Positions 8,723 to 18,419 of a DNA stretch of 64,000 bases are shown here, in pieces. Position numbers and translations under genes: made by a program. How positions within the stretch are numbered: the stretch's first letter is position 1; each line of letters opens with the position of its first letter. The notes beneath the pieces were generated by a model. The model did not search any database, was not told the DNA's origin, and worked only from the letters and a program-made list of their open reading frames with translations. Source of the DNA: Chloroflexota bacterium (GTDB lineage Bacteria > Chloroflexota > UBA6077 > SHYK01); contig DASRDP010000086.1 in assembly GCA_035652535.1 (NCBI GenBank), forward strand, positions 1-64,000, in the 5' to 3' direction.

Positions 8723-9670
8723 ATGGTATTGGACGTCTTTGCGCGTCGGAATCGCGACGCCGCGGTCGCGCCGTCGCTCAGACATCCCTCGGTCGGACCC
8801 GCCTCTGCGTTCGCGAGGACAGGTCGGCCCGGGCTCATCGTGCTTCCGCTGATCGCGACGCTCTTGCTGAGCTGCGTTGCGCCGGCGACTCAGCCGATAA
8901 GCGGGCCCACCGGCGTTGGTAATGCGCCTCCTCAGGCGTCGGGGGTGAAGCGGATCGTCGTGGGAATTCGCGGCACGCCCGTGTCTCCCATCATGAAGGT
9001 GACGGTTTCGGGCGGGACGGGCCAGGCGCCAGGCGCGGAGGAGCTGGAGGAGTTGGTCAACTCGCGACTCGGAATGGTCGATCCGAGTGGCACGGTCCGG
9101 CCATATTTAGCCGAATCGGTTCCCACCGTCGAGAACTTCTTCCACGACCCCGCGGGCCAGCGGCTCAGCGTTGAAGCGCGCACGAACGACGGATTCGACT
9201 TCCACATGAAGACGCTGTACCCGGTGGCCGACTACTGGCAGCGCGCCGGTGTCGAGACTTCCACCCTCGTGCTGAACCGCGCGCAGGCCCAAACGCCGCA
9301 GATCCGAGCAACCTTTCCGGGCTTCGAGGTGATTCGCAACCCGACCGATCCCACGCGCCTCGTCATCTTTCACAGCTCACAGATGCGGCTGCCGGAGAAC
9401 AACTACGTGGGCAGCAACTACATGAACTACAAGAACGCCGAATGGGACGGGCTCCTCGACCGTTTCTTTTCAACGAGCCCGAATGACGAGCGGACCGCGG
9501 TGCTCGGACAGATCGTTCACATGATGACGGACCAGCTCCTCGTACTCGGGATCATCTATGAAGCGGACCCCTATCTCATCGCGAACAAGGTCGCCAACAT
9601 GGGGCCGCCGCATGGAAATGTTCGCTCCCCGCAAGCCTGGAACGCCTATGAGTGGGACATCCGAACGTAG
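8723..9670 (+). pseudogene. ABC solute-binding lipoprotein (SBP_bac_5) with large internal deletion
   Basis: A 315-residue frame with a signal peptide and a lipobox (LLLSC) and GAGGAGG ahead of the ATG. Compared with the intact paralogue at 13114-14820 (568 residues), the N-terminal part up to about LAESVPTVENF matches, then the sequence jumps to a segment like FRDRTGERL (here FHDPAGQRL) and continues to the normal C-terminus. About 290 central residues are missing, with the junction near bases 9133-9143, and the frame is kept. Such a protein could not form the two-lobed ligand fold, so it is probably a decayed gene or an assembly collapse. No permease or ATPase genes are nearby. Confidence 0.7.
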
Positions 9671-9728
9671 GGCTCGACAACAGGGTCTCAACCGTCGAGC
9701 ATCCTTCGGCTCATCGGAGGTGGGCTGG

Positions 9729-10286
9729 ATGCAGCCAATCATACGATCGATCGCGTCGTCCCCCTTGGCGTTCATGGTCCTCCTGTGCGCCGCCGTCGCC
9801 TGCAGCCCGCGCAGCGGATCCATGGGCGCGGCGCCGGCCCCGGAAGTATCCGCCCTGTCCCCTTCCGATTTCTACGCTGGAAAGACGCTCACGATCATCG
9901 TTGGATACGGGCCCGGCGGTGGATTCGACCAGGTTGCGAGGCTCCTGGCTCGGCACCTCCCCGACCATTTGGCCGGGAGCCCAACTGTCGTCGTCCAGAA
10001 CATGGACGGCGCCGGAAGCCTTGTCGCTGCGAACTTTCTCTACAACGCAGCCAAGCCAGATGGGCTGACCATTGGGACCTTCAACGAACAGCAGGTGCTC
10101 AATCAGATCACGGCGGCGGACGGCGTGCAGTTCGACGCCCGCAAATTCAGCTGGATCGGCAGCGCCCTGGGTAACACGCCCATCTGCTCCGTCCGCGCGG
10201 ACTCGCCATACAAAACCGCCGCCGACCTACTGCGCCATGATCTTCCCCCGGACCTCGCGGCTCGCCTTGCCGAGATCCGCCGATAA
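9729..10286 (+). pseudogene. TctC-type solute-binding lipoprotein, internally truncated
   Basis: A 185-residue frame with a signal peptide and lipobox (AAVAC) and a good ribosome binding site (GGAGGT). The first part is typical of tripartite tricarboxylate transporter receptors (GKTLTIIVGYGPGGGFDQVARL, read in pieces; NYLYNAAKPDG-like FLYNAAKPDG; FSWIGSALGN). After the segment ADLL it passes directly to DLPPDLAARLAEI, which looks like a family C-terminus. TctC proteins have about 320-340 residues, so roughly 150 residues of the second lobe are missing. The stop codon abuts the stop of the convergent DapA-family gene with no space. Probably non-functional. Confidence 0.62.
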
Positions 10287-11261
10287 CTACACGAGCGCCG
10301 CTCGTCGCGCCTCAACCTCTGGTCGATACTTCTCGCAGAGCTGGTTCCATCGCTCAGCCGTTTTCCGCGCGCGCTCCCCGGTCGGATCCTGTGGACCAAG
10401 GGAGTGGGGCGGTCGATACGGCCCCGGCTGGATGTAGCCGGTGAGCGCCTGCACGTCTTGCCCCTGAACGTCGGGCAGCATCGCCGGCACGCGATCCTCG
10501 CCGCCTTCGCCACGCAGCTCGCGCGAGATGCGCCGCGCGGTCTCCGTGTCGCCCTCGACGCACGCCTGATAGAGCCGGATGATCGGCCACGGACCGCGCC
10601 AAGCGTCGATCGACCAGCAGCCCGCCGCGCCCATCATGACGTACGGGTACATTTGCCCCTGGTTCACCATGTGCGCGATGTGGCCATCAATGACGTCGTG
10701 GAGCGCGAGAAACTCGGCTGGCGTGCGATGACTATCCTTCATGCACACGATATTCGGGTTCTTTATCAGCTCAGGGAAGGCGCGCACCGGAATGTGGGCT
10801 TTGTGGTTCGGCGGGTTGTGGTAAATCATGAAGGAGATATCGGGGAACAGCTCACACATCTGTTTGTAGAAATCAATAATCTTGGGTACGGACATCCCAT
10901 CGTAGTATGGGAGGCCCATGAGCACGCCTTCGCCACCTGCCTCGCGCACGAACTTGATCTTCTGATAGGTTTCACGCGGGTTCGCCGACGTAACGCCCAG
11001 CATGAGCGGAACGCGCTTATTCACCGCTTCGATGGCTGCCCGCACCAGTGTTTGAAATTCGTCCCAGAACAGGTTGTAGCATTGCCCGAAGCTGCCCGTC
11101 GTCGTCAGCGATCCAATGCCATCTTTGATGATGCGATCGATCCCCGCCTGCAGATTGTCGACAGCGATCGTGTTGGTCGCCGTGAGGCTGCCCGCGTCGG
11201 GAGTGGAAAAGGCGGGCGTCATCCCGCAAACACCTTTGAAGTCCCCCAAGGCGTATGACAT
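10287..11261 (-). CDS. DapA-family (dihydrodipicolinate synthase-like) aldolase/lyase
   Basis: A 324-residue class I aldolase of the DapA/N-acetylneuraminate lyase family. Tyr147 in MIYHNPPNH and Lys175 in IVCMKDSHR fit the proton-shuttle Tyr and the Schiff-base Lys. The TTTGSFGQC segment corresponds to the carboxylate-binding loop. Long insertions and an extended C-terminus resemble trans-o-hydroxybenzylidenepyruvate hydratase-aldolase relatives more than lysine-pathway DapA, so a role in aromatic or pyruvate-releasing catabolism is likely (inference). The ATG at 11261 has AAAGGAG upstream. It is surrounded by solute-binding protein genes, consistent with uptake and breakdown of small organic compounds. 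Confidence 0.8.
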   Translation of the reverse strand: MSYALGDFKGVCGMTPAFSTPDAGSLTATNTIAVDNLQAGIDRIIKDGIGSLTTTGSFGQCYNLFWDEFQTLVRAAIEAVNKRVPLMLGVTSANPRETYQKIKFVREAGGEGVLMGLPYYDGMSVPKIIDFYKQMCELFPDISFMIYHNPPNHKAHIPVRAFPELIKNPNIVCMKDSHRTPAEFLALHDVIDGHIAHMVNQGQMYPYVMMGAAGCWSIDAWRGPWPIIRLYQACVEGDTETARRISRELRGEGGEDRVPAMLPDVQGQDVQALTGYIQPGPYRPPHSLGPQDPTGERARKTAERWNQLCEKYRPEVEARRAALV

Positions 11262-11355
11262 CGCGCGCTCCTTTCCGTCTGGGATGGAACTACACCGTGC
11301 GACCAGTATAGGATGGAACCGGACCCGCTACAAATAGAAGAAGAAGAGGGCCGCC

Positions 11356-13068
11356 GTGGGCAATCGAATCTCCGGCTCCGTACCGTTGGCTCTTCTCGCC
11401 GTCATTGCGGCTTGCTCCAGCCCGCGGGAGACGCGGGACCTTGGAGCGCAGCCGACGTCGCCCAAACCCAATCGGACGGTGGTGATCATCGGTCGAGAGG
11501 TCACGAGTCTGGCGGGAAAGCCTCTCCAGGGGAGGAGCGGATCCGCAGGAAGCGTTGTCATTCCGTTTAACGCCAGCCTCGACCGCTACGATGAGCAGGG
11601 GGAGCCCGTTCCTCTGCTGGCCGAGCAGTTGCCGCAGCTCGCGACGGACAGCTGGCGCGTGTTTCCCGATGGTCGTATGGAGACGACCTATCGGCTGAAG
11701 CCAAATCTCACGTGGCAGAACGGTGATCCCCTCACCGCCAACGATTTCGTCTTCTCTTGGCGCGTGTACAGCACACCGGATTTCGGAACGAGTGGTGCCC
11801 CGATCAGCTATATGGAAGACGTACGCGCCCTCGATCCCCGAACACTGGTCATCGCGTGGAATCAACCCTATCCCGACGCGGCGATCCTTGGACCGGCCGG
11901 GTTCCCGCCCCTCCCGAGAACGATCCTGGGTCAGAGCTTCGAGGAGATGGATCCCGTCCAGTTCGCGGGCTTGCCGTTCTGGGTCAGCGAGTACGTCGGG
12001 CTGGGCCCGTACAAGGTGGACCACCTGGAGGCCGGATCGTCGATCGAGGCGTCCGCCTTTGACGGGTATGTGCTTGGCCGACCAAAGATCGAGAGGATGC
12101 GACTTTCCTTCATCCAGGACCCCAACACGGCAATCGCCTGGCTTCAGTCTGGTGAAGGCCACTTTATCACCGATTTCATTATCGGCCCCGACGACGCCCG
12201 AGCGATCGAAGAGCTGGCGGGCGGACAAGCGCGAGGACCGGCAGTCGACGACGCGCCCACGATCGCCCGGTTCACCAGCTTCCAATTTCGGTCCGGCTAC
12301 CAGGATCCGGCCCTCCTCGGAGACCCCCGAGTTCGCAAGGCTATCGCCTACAGCATCGACAACGCCTCGGCGCTGGACGCGATCACGTTCGGAAAAGGAA
12401 AGATCGTTCCCGTCCCGCTGTCGGCGGTCGAGCCGACTGCTCTGGCGTTCCAGCCCGCGTTGGAGAAGGCCATCCCGACTTACGGATATGACCCACAGCG
12501 GGCCCAGCAATTGCTGGAAACCGCGGGCCTATCGCGGGGGTCCAACGGTTTGTTCCGGGCTCCGGATGGCAGCCCGTTTCGGTTCGAGTTCGGATTCATT
12601 CAACAAGCGAGCAACGCGCGAGAGAACGCGATCTTCGTAGATAGCCTCCATCGCGCGGGCATCGACGCCTTCTCCCGCGCCTACACCCAGGCGGAGCTTC
12701 TGACGCCGGGGGCCCGAGCACTTTTTCCGGCGCTCTTCACTGGCAGCGGCACGACGCTCACCAGGTTGACCAGCGACGAGATCCCGCGGCCGGAGAAGCG
12801 CTGGACGGGACAGAATTATGGAGGATGGGAAAATCCTGATTATGACCGGCTCAAGGCGACCTTCGACGTGACCCTGGAGCCGAGCGAGCGCGCCGAGATC
12901 ATTCTCCGAATGGGCCAGACATACTTCGATCAGCTACCCGGGATCACGCACTATTTGACCCCGACCGTAATCGCCTGGTCTGGGGATCTCACCGGCGTCG
13001 TCCCCCGGGCGGGCCACCCGACGGTCACCCCCCTCGACTACATCTACCGGTGGGACTGGAAGCCGTAG
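11356..13068 (+). CDS. ABC-type peptide/oligosaccharide solute-binding lipoprotein (SBP_bac_5)
   Basis: A 570-residue extracytoplasmic binding protein of the oligopeptide/nickel family. The signal peptide ends in a lipobox (VIAACSS), and Cys would be lipid-modified. Family motifs are METTYRLKPNLTWQNGDPLTANDFVFSW, read in parts (DGRMETTYRL, WQNGDPLTANDF), and DPRVRKAIAYSID. It starts at a GTG with a purine-rich but weak ribosome binding site. It is full length, unlike its paralogue at 8723. No cognate permease or ATP-binding genes are in the window, so the transporter partner must be encoded elsewhere. The ligand is unknown. Confidence 0.87.
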   Translation: MGNRISGSVPLALLAVIAACSSPRETRDLGAQPTSPKPNRTVVIIGREVTSLAGKPLQGRSGSAGSVVIPFNASLDRYDEQGEPVPLLAEQLPQLATDSWRVFPDGRMETTYRLKPNLTWQNGDPLTANDFVFSWRVYSTPDFGTSGAPISYMEDVRALDPRTLVIAWNQPYPDAAILGPAGFPPLPRTILGQSFEEMDPVQFAGLPFWVSEYVGLGPYKVDHLEAGSSIEASAFDGYVLGRPKIERMRLSFIQDPNTAIAWLQSGEGHFITDFIIGPDDARAIEELAGGQARGPAVDDAPTIARFTSFQFRSGYQDPALLGDPRVRKAIAYSIDNASALDAITFGKGKIVPVPLSAVEPTALAFQPALEKAIPTYGYDPQRAQQLLETAGLSRGSNGLFRAPDGSPFRFEFGFIQQASNARENAIFVDSLHRAGIDAFSRAYTQAELLTPGARALFPALFTGSGTTLTRLTSDEIPRPEKRWTGQNYGGWENPDYDRLKATFDVTLEPSERAEIILRMGQTYFDQLPGITHYLTPTVIAWSGDLTGVVPRAGHPTVTPLDYIYRWDWKP

Positions 13069-13112
13069 CGGACCGGTCCGGCCCGTTACGGCTTCGACCG
13101 TGCACCGGTCCG
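13069..13112. terminator. Bidirectional terminator-like inverted repeat
   Basis: CGGACCGGT (13069-13077) pairs perfectly with ACCGGTCCG (13104-13112) across a 26-base loop. It fills the gap between two convergent binding-protein genes. There is no T-run, so it may be a transcript-end structure rather than a classical intrinsic terminator. Confidence 0.6.
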
Positions 13113-13113
13113 C

Positions 13114-14820
13114 CTAGCCTTTGACCTCCCATTTATGAACGTCCCACGCCGTGGTTTCTCTCGCGCCGATGTGATCGAGTCGATTGCCGATGAACGTGAA
13201 ATCCGCGTCGTAGAACATTCCCATGAGGTTCAAGTTCACCGAGATGTCGCGCATGATGTCGCCAAGAACCTGAATGCGCTCGGGCCGAGGGATGGTCGTG
13301 AGGAACCTGTCGATCAGCGCATCGAAAGCCGGATCCACGTATCGCGCATAGTTACTGCCAACAAATTGGTTCTCCGGCAGTGGCGTCAGCGAGCTGTGCA
13401 GTCGCGATACTTGACTCGCGGCATTCGGTTGCCGCATCAGGCGGAAGCCGGGAAACGTAGCCATATATTCTCGGTCGGAGATCCTCTGCGGTGGGACTTG
13501 GATCGGCTCAGTGGCCACGCCGAGCCGCGTCCACATGTCCGCAAGGGGAATGATGGTGTTTTCCGTGATCCGCTCGCCGTTCGATCGCAGCTCCACGGCC
13601 AGTCGCTCGCCCGTCCTGTCGCGGAAGATCCCATCCGCCCCCTTGGTGTATCCGAGATCCTGAATGAGCTGCGTCGCGCGCTGCGGGTCGTACTCGTAAC
13701 GGACGACGCGGTCGGCAACCGCCGCGTACTCCGGCTCTGAGGGCGGAAGGTAGAGATGGGCGATTTCGCTGAGGCCACCCTGCATCGTATCGACCAATTG
13801 CTGCCGGTCAGTGCCGAACATCAGCGCCTGTCGGAACTTGATGTCGTCGACGACCGCGGGGTTCGGATTCATGAACTGCGGGTGCGCGACGATCCACGCG
13901 CGGAGCACGTAGTCGAGCCGCCCATCCTTCCATTGGTCGCGCAGGCGCATTGCCTGATCGACCGTGAACCCGCGGCCGAGCGTGAGCTCGATCGCGCCGC
14001 TCAGCACATTGGTCATCAGGGTGTTCAGGTCGAGAATGAAGCGAATCTCCATCTCGTCGATCAGTGGCCGCCCCAGGACGTAGCGATCAAACGCATCGAG
14101 CACGATGGAGCTACCCGACTGGAAATCGCGCACCTTGAAGGGGCCCGTTCCAACGTACTCCTGGCTCCAATACGGGAGCGCCAGCAGACGCTCCTTGTCA
14201 TTGGTGAACGTATCCTCCAGCAGGTGCTTGGGCAGGGGAGACGCAAAACCTTCGGTGAAAAGCGTATCGGCGTCGATGTACGGCCTTTTCCAGGTGACGG
14301 TCACCGTCTGCGGATCAGGGGCGGTCACCTGCTCGATGAACGCATAGCCCGCCGGCCGCACGATGGGCAGAGTGTTGTCCTGATCCACTTTCGTGGTGAA
14401 GACGAAGTCGTCCGCGGTCAAGGGCGTCCCGTCCTGCCACACGACGTTTGGGCGAATCTTCCAGGATGTCTCCATCCGGCCATCGGGAAACTGTTTCCAG
14501 AGCCCGTTGTCGGTGGTGGGTACCGCCTCCGCGAGGACCGGTTGCAGGCCCCCCGTGCCATTGATCTCGGTCAACGACGAGTTGGCGAGCTGTTCCAGCA
14601 CGGCCGCGCCGGGCGGCGAGATCTGGGTGGTGTTCGTACGTGCGACCATGCTCGTTGGCTCACCCATGATCGAAGCGACGACCCGGTTGTGCCCAGCCCT
14701 CGGTGACGCGGCGACTGCCGCTGTTGGCTGCGCCTGCGCCGCCGGACGGCTCGGAGCGCAGCTTGTCAGGAGCGCGATGACGACAGTTCCGACGAACGCG
14801 GCGCGCTGTGGGACGCTCAT
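13114..14820 (-). CDS. ABC-type solute-binding lipoprotein (SBP_bac_5)
   Basis: A 568-residue binding lipoprotein, full-length paralogue of the deleted gene at 8723. The signal peptide ends with lipobox LLTSC. Family motifs include DGRMETSWKIRPNVVWQDG (in parts), GTPLTADDF and KFRQALMFGTDRQQL. It would capture a peptide-like or other organic ligand outside the membrane for an ABC importer that is not in the window. The ATG at 14820 is preceded by GGAGG at six bases. It is convergent with the gene at 11356 across an inverted repeat. Confidence 0.87.
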   Translation of the reverse strand: MSVPQRAAFVGTVVIALLTSCAPSRPAAQAQPTAAVAASPRAGHNRVVASIMGEPTSMVARTNTTQISPPGAAVLEQLANSSLTEINGTGGLQPVLAEAVPTTDNGLWKQFPDGRMETSWKIRPNVVWQDGTPLTADDFVFTTKVDQDNTLPIVRPAGYAFIEQVTAPDPQTVTVTWKRPYIDADTLFTEGFASPLPKHLLEDTFTNDKERLLALPYWSQEYVGTGPFKVRDFQSGSSIVLDAFDRYVLGRPLIDEMEIRFILDLNTLMTNVLSGAIELTLGRGFTVDQAMRLRDQWKDGRLDYVLRAWIVAHPQFMNPNPAVVDDIKFRQALMFGTDRQQLVDTMQGGLSEIAHLYLPPSEPEYAAVADRVVRYEYDPQRATQLIQDLGYTKGADGIFRDRTGERLAVELRSNGERITENTIIPLADMWTRLGVATEPIQVPPQRISDREYMATFPGFRLMRQPNAASQVSRLHSSLTPLPENQFVGSNYARYVDPAFDALIDRFLTTIPRPERIQVLGDIMRDISVNLNLMGMFYDADFTFIGNRLDHIGARETTAWDVHKWEVKG

Positions 14821-15133
14821 TCCGAACCTCCGCGGACGCTGAACACCGCCGTGAAACGACCGACGGCGAGCACGACCGGTCTGACGTAGCTTAGCGCAGA
14901 ATCCCCCGGAAACGAGCAAACGGCGCAAATCAGAGCCCACGCGCCGTCCGGGAGCATCGAACGTCAGGGCCGCCCCGGGCCACCACAGTCGCGTTTTGGT
15001 GTCGCTTTTATCGCGAGTCGAACGGTTGTGGCGGACGCTCGCGAATAGGCGCTACCCTGTAGCCCGTTTCCGATAAACTCGGTGCTCATCGTGACGAGGA
15101 ACAGCATCTTGGCGGGCAGAGCGAGGCGCATTT
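14821..15133. other. Divergent intergenic region without recognised gene
   Basis: This 313-base gap separates two divergently transcribed genes and must hold both promoters. I see no RNA gene, strong hairpin or convincing -35/-10 pair. TTGTGG (15026) and TACCCT (15053) are too far apart. Confidence 0.4.
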
Positions 15134-16339
15134 ATGCCTGAGAATCCAGAACACGATCTGCATCCGGAAGAACAAGTGGATGACGATCAAACGTTGGTCG
15201 ATTTCGGCGGACAGTCTGATCCTGACGACACGGACGAATTTTTGCTGATTTCGGATCCGCGCGCGTCTGGCTCGCCGATCGCAGTCGGTGAACCCGTGGG
15301 GTCGCCAGCCGCGGCGCCGTCTGACCCCGAACCGAGGCCGGCGGAAAGCCGCGTCGCGCCAGAATTCGCGGCCGTCCCTGGCTCGCAGGTGGGCGCCGAG
15401 ACCCACGACCGTCGTCCGACAGCGGGCGTGGAATCGGATGCGACGCGCACAGGTTCGATCGAACCGCGGTCGCACGAAGGCGCCGAACGCGCAGAGCTGC
15501 CTCGCCGGATTGACACGGATCTCGTCGGTCACGGGAATGCATCGCGTCTCGGGCCGATGCTGCTGAAGGCTGGCGGTGCGCTGCTCGGTGTCGCGATCAT
15601 CGCCGGGATCCTCTGGAATCTCGGCGTGGGCCGCGCTCCGGCCTCGATGCCAGCGTCGAGCCCCAGAGGTGCCTCGTCGATAACCGACAACCGCCCGCCG
15701 AGCGCCGGGGTCCGAGTGAACCCTGATGAACCCTCGAGTGCGACGGTGCCTGACCTCGTCGACGAGGGAAACGCGGCGATCATTTACCAGGCCGATTGGA
15801 CGGCGGGGCTGAATGGTTGGCCAGCCACTGCGGGCTGGTCGTCCACCGGTGCGCTTCTCCAAAACGACGGGTCCGACTTCGGCGACGCCAACTGGCTGGG
15901 TGGGTTGTGGAATCTCCACTGGGTCGCCGCTCCCTACGCGCCGCCGCCTAGCCTCGCCAACTACGCCATCGAAGCGGAGGTCCAGGTCATGCGTCGTCCT
16001 CAGTGCGGAAGCTTCGGCGTGGTGGCCGGCGGCGCGTACCAAATTGGTCTGCACATGTGTAGCGCCGATAGCCCGCCAACGCTCTCTGTCCGAGCGCACA
16101 ACCCGCAGCTATCGGCCCGGTCGAATAGCCCCCAGCTCCTCGCGAACCTGCCTCTCGACCCCGGTGACGGCTGGCACCTCTACCGGATCGAACTCGACGG
16201 ACCTGACCTTCACGTCCTGGTCGACGGCGTCGTGGTTGCGGATATTCACGATGCGGGCGCTGGCCCAGCGGGGCCAGTCGGGCTATGGGACGATCACACC
16301 GAGCTGGCGGTCCGAGCCTTCCGCGTCCTCGGCCTGTAG
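15134..16339 (+). CDS. Single-pass membrane protein with extracellular LamG/concanavalin-like domain
   Basis: A 401-residue protein. Residues 1-135 are acidic, Pro/Glu/Asp-rich and probably disordered in the cytoplasm. One transmembrane helix follows (about 142-163). After a Ser/Pro-rich linker, the outer part (about 215-401) has the beta-rich look of LamG or DUF1080-like domains: WTAGLNGWPATAGW, FGVVAGGAYQIGLHMC, WHLYRIELDGPDLHVLVDG and GLWDDHTELAVRAFRVL. Such domains bind or process sugars. Similar domains occur at the end of bacterial Ser/Thr kinases, but no kinase domain is present. Its function is unknown. Confidence 0.7.
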   Translation: MPENPEHDLHPEEQVDDDQTLVDFGGQSDPDDTDEFLLISDPRASGSPIAVGEPVGSPAAAPSDPEPRPAESRVAPEFAAVPGSQVGAETHDRRPTAGVESDATRTGSIEPRSHEGAERAELPRRIDTDLVGHGNASRLGPMLLKAGGALLGVAIIAGILWNLGVGRAPASMPASSPRGASSITDNRPPSAGVRVNPDEPSSATVPDLVDEGNAAIIYQADWTAGLNGWPATAGWSSTGALLQNDGSDFGDANWLGGLWNLHWVAAPYAPPPSLANYAIEAEVQVMRRPQCGSFGVVAGGAYQIGLHMCSADSPPTLSVRAHNPQLSARSNSPQLLANLPLDPGDGWHLYRIELDGPDLHVLVDGVVVADIHDAGAGPAGPVGLWDDHTELAVRAFRVLGL

Positions 16340-16404
16340 ACGCAGGTCGTCAAGATCCAACATCGCCGCCGAGGGCCGCTGGACTGTCCGCCGGATCGGG
16401 CTCG

Positions 16405-17997
16405 TCACCCACCGGGCAGGAACACGGAGTATGTTCCCGCGCCCATGCGAAGCGAGCGAGCAATGTAGTATGAGCGACCGATTGCCTCAAGGACGGAAGC
16501 GGGATAGCGCTGGGCACTCAGCACGATGATCCCGAACCGCCGGTCGCGGATATCCGTGACGAGCGCCTGGGCGTCCCAAAGCCCCACCTCATCCAGGTCG
16601 CGAAGATGGCTCGCGTTCGCGACCACCTCTTTGCCGGCGGCAATGGCAAAGCTCGGCTCTTCCAATAGGACGGGTCCTTGGCTGGACCGAACGAGCTGAA
16701 CGATCTCTTCGCCCGCGTCTTGGTCATCCGCCGTCGGCTCACGGCCGAGGATCCATCCCTGCAATCCGCGATCCGGCAAGAAGTCGACGTGGCGACTGAC
16801 CGGGCCGTGGGCCATCAAGAGCGCCTGGACGAGCACCAGCGCGCCCAAGAGCACGATCGGACTGCCGCCGGCCGCGAGCAGCTCGCCTGCCCTCCGGCGC
16901 AGTGGGGCAGAGCCGCGAACGCCGATGCCGCCACACGAGCTATCCGTCGAGGCGGTAATGCGGGCGATGGCGGCGCCGGACAGGACGCACGCCACGGCGA
17001 TGAAGTCGAGGAAATAGGACTCGCCTGCGCCGACGTGTCCGACCAGGAGCGCCTGGCCGAGGCTCGCTCCGAGAGCCGCAAGCCACGGGGACCAGGCGCG
17101 GCCCCGGAGCGCACGCCACGCCTCGGTGCAGCCAAAGGCCAGGACAACCGGATGAACAATGGCGAAGTTGACGAGGTAGCGCCCCAGGAGCGTGAGATCG
17201 TACTGGCCAGCGTTCGCGGTTACGACATTGAGCCAGTACGCGCCTCCGGTGAGCAGATTCAGGGACGCGACGAGGGCGAGGGTGGTGACCCCAAATGCGC
17301 ACGAGGCGATGACGCCGAGCCGAGGCCGGGCTCCGACGAGCCAGACGAGACACGCCGCCGCGGCGAACAGGCCTGTGGGCTTTGTGAAGATGCCCGCCAG
17401 GAGAAACACGGTGCACAGGACGGTTCGCCGAGGCGTCGGTCGCTCGGCGCACGTGAGCGCGAGGAGCGTGAAGAGCGTCAGCGTGCTGTTCAAACGGGCG
17501 AGCGGCGTTGTGTGAAACACATACGGCGATGCGAGAAAAAACCCGCCCGCCAAGCACGCCGCGATGAGCGGCGACGCGTACGGCGTGCCCGAGCGGGTCC
17601 GCCGCCACGCCGCAGCCCCGATGAGGGCCACGTCCACGAGCGCGATCAGAGTCGAGAAGATCCGGGCAGGGGCGAGCGAGGGGCCCGCGATCGCCTCGGG
17701 GAGCGCGACCAGAAGCGACCAGACTGGGGGATAGTTGATCGAGAAGAACGGAAACGCCCCGTTCTGGCTGTAAGGAAGCTGACCGTGGGCCGTCAGCCAG
17801 GCACCCCAGGCGTCGTAGCCCTCGCCCTGGTCCCAACCGAATGGAAATGCCATCAGGCGAATCGCAAAGCGAACGTAGACGAAGGCGTAAAGGACCAGGA
17901 GCGCGAATGCCGGCGCGAGAGGAAAGAGCCCCAGACGAAGCCCAAAGGCCGCCAGGGCACTCCGCCGAACACGAAGTACCGAACCCGAAACTGCCAC
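16405..17997 (-). CDS. Polytopic GT-C-type glycosyltransferase-like membrane protein
   Basis: A 530-residue protein with about ten to twelve hydrophobic helices. The first outer loop carries acidic residues (GWDQGEGYDAW), as in GT-C/PMT-ArnT-like enzymes that use polyprenyl-phosphate sugars outside the membrane. The later INYPPVWSL segment also fits that family. A C-terminal soluble part (about 430-530) follows the last helix. The start is a GTG at 17997. Donor and acceptor are unknown; a role in cell-surface glycosylation is inferred from the fold only. It is convergent with the LamG-domain gene. Confidence 0.65.
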   Translation of the reverse strand: MAVSGSVLRVRRSALAAFGLRLGLFPLAPAFALLVLYAFVYVRFAIRLMAFPFGWDQGEGYDAWGAWLTAHGQLPYSQNGAFPFFSINYPPVWSLLVALPEAIAGPSLAPARIFSTLIALVDVALIGAAAWRRTRSGTPYASPLIAACLAGGFFLASPYVFHTTPLARLNSTLTLFTLLALTCAERPTPRRTVLCTVFLLAGIFTKPTGLFAAAACLVWLVGARPRLGVIASCAFGVTTLALVASLNLLTGGAYWLNVVTANAGQYDLTLLGRYLVNFAIVHPVVLAFGCTEAWRALRGRAWSPWLAALGASLGQALLVGHVGAGESYFLDFIAVACVLSGAAIARITASTDSSCGGIGVRGSAPLRRRAGELLAAGGSPIVLLGALVLVQALLMAHGPVSRHVDFLPDRGLQGWILGREPTADDQDAGEEIVQLVRSSQGPVLLEEPSFAIAAGKEVVANASHLRDLDEVGLWDAQALVTDIRDRRFGIIVLSAQRYPASVLEAIGRSYYIARSLRMGAGTYSVFLPGG

Positions 17998-18128
17998 TAA
18001 TCGCCAGTATAGGTGCTAGGAGAACCAGCTTTGGCGCTGCGCGGTCCTTTGAGACCCGATCGTGCGGGTAGCGTGTCACATTACGGACACACCCGTTCGA
18101 GCCTGAATCGAATCAATTCGCGGGGGAA

Positions 18129-18419
18129 ATGGCGCAGCCGAACCATCGCGAGATGCTTCAGAGGATCGTGGAGAACACGCCCATAGCGACAACCGACGGG
18201 TCACCAATTCTTCACCACCACATCGACGGGTATCCGTCGATAGGAACCGTGCCCCATGACGCAAGGCTCTTTCTCGAGTTTCTCGCGCAGCAAATGAGGG
18301 CCAACGAGGATGCGCTGGTTCTGGCGGTTGTTCATCCTCCTCCAAGCCGTCACGAAGGGAACGAAGGCGACCGCCCAATATCTCGCACGTGGGCAAGCGC
18401 GAAGTCGGAATTATCTTGA
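18129..18419 (+). CDS. Doubtful small hypothetical protein
   Basis: A 96-residue frame starting with an ATG behind a weak purine run (GGGGGAA). The middle (LFLEFLAQQMRANEDALVLAVV) looks helical, but the end is low in hydrophobic content, and the opposite strand is also open over most of the interval. No family is recognised. It may be a chance open frame or a worn gene at the edge of the recombinase/tRNA region. Confidence 0.25.
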   Translation: MAQPNHREMLQRIVENTPIATTDGSPILHHHIDGYPSIGTVPHDARLFLEFLAQQMRANEDALVLAVVHPPPSRHEGNEGDRPISRTWASAKSELS

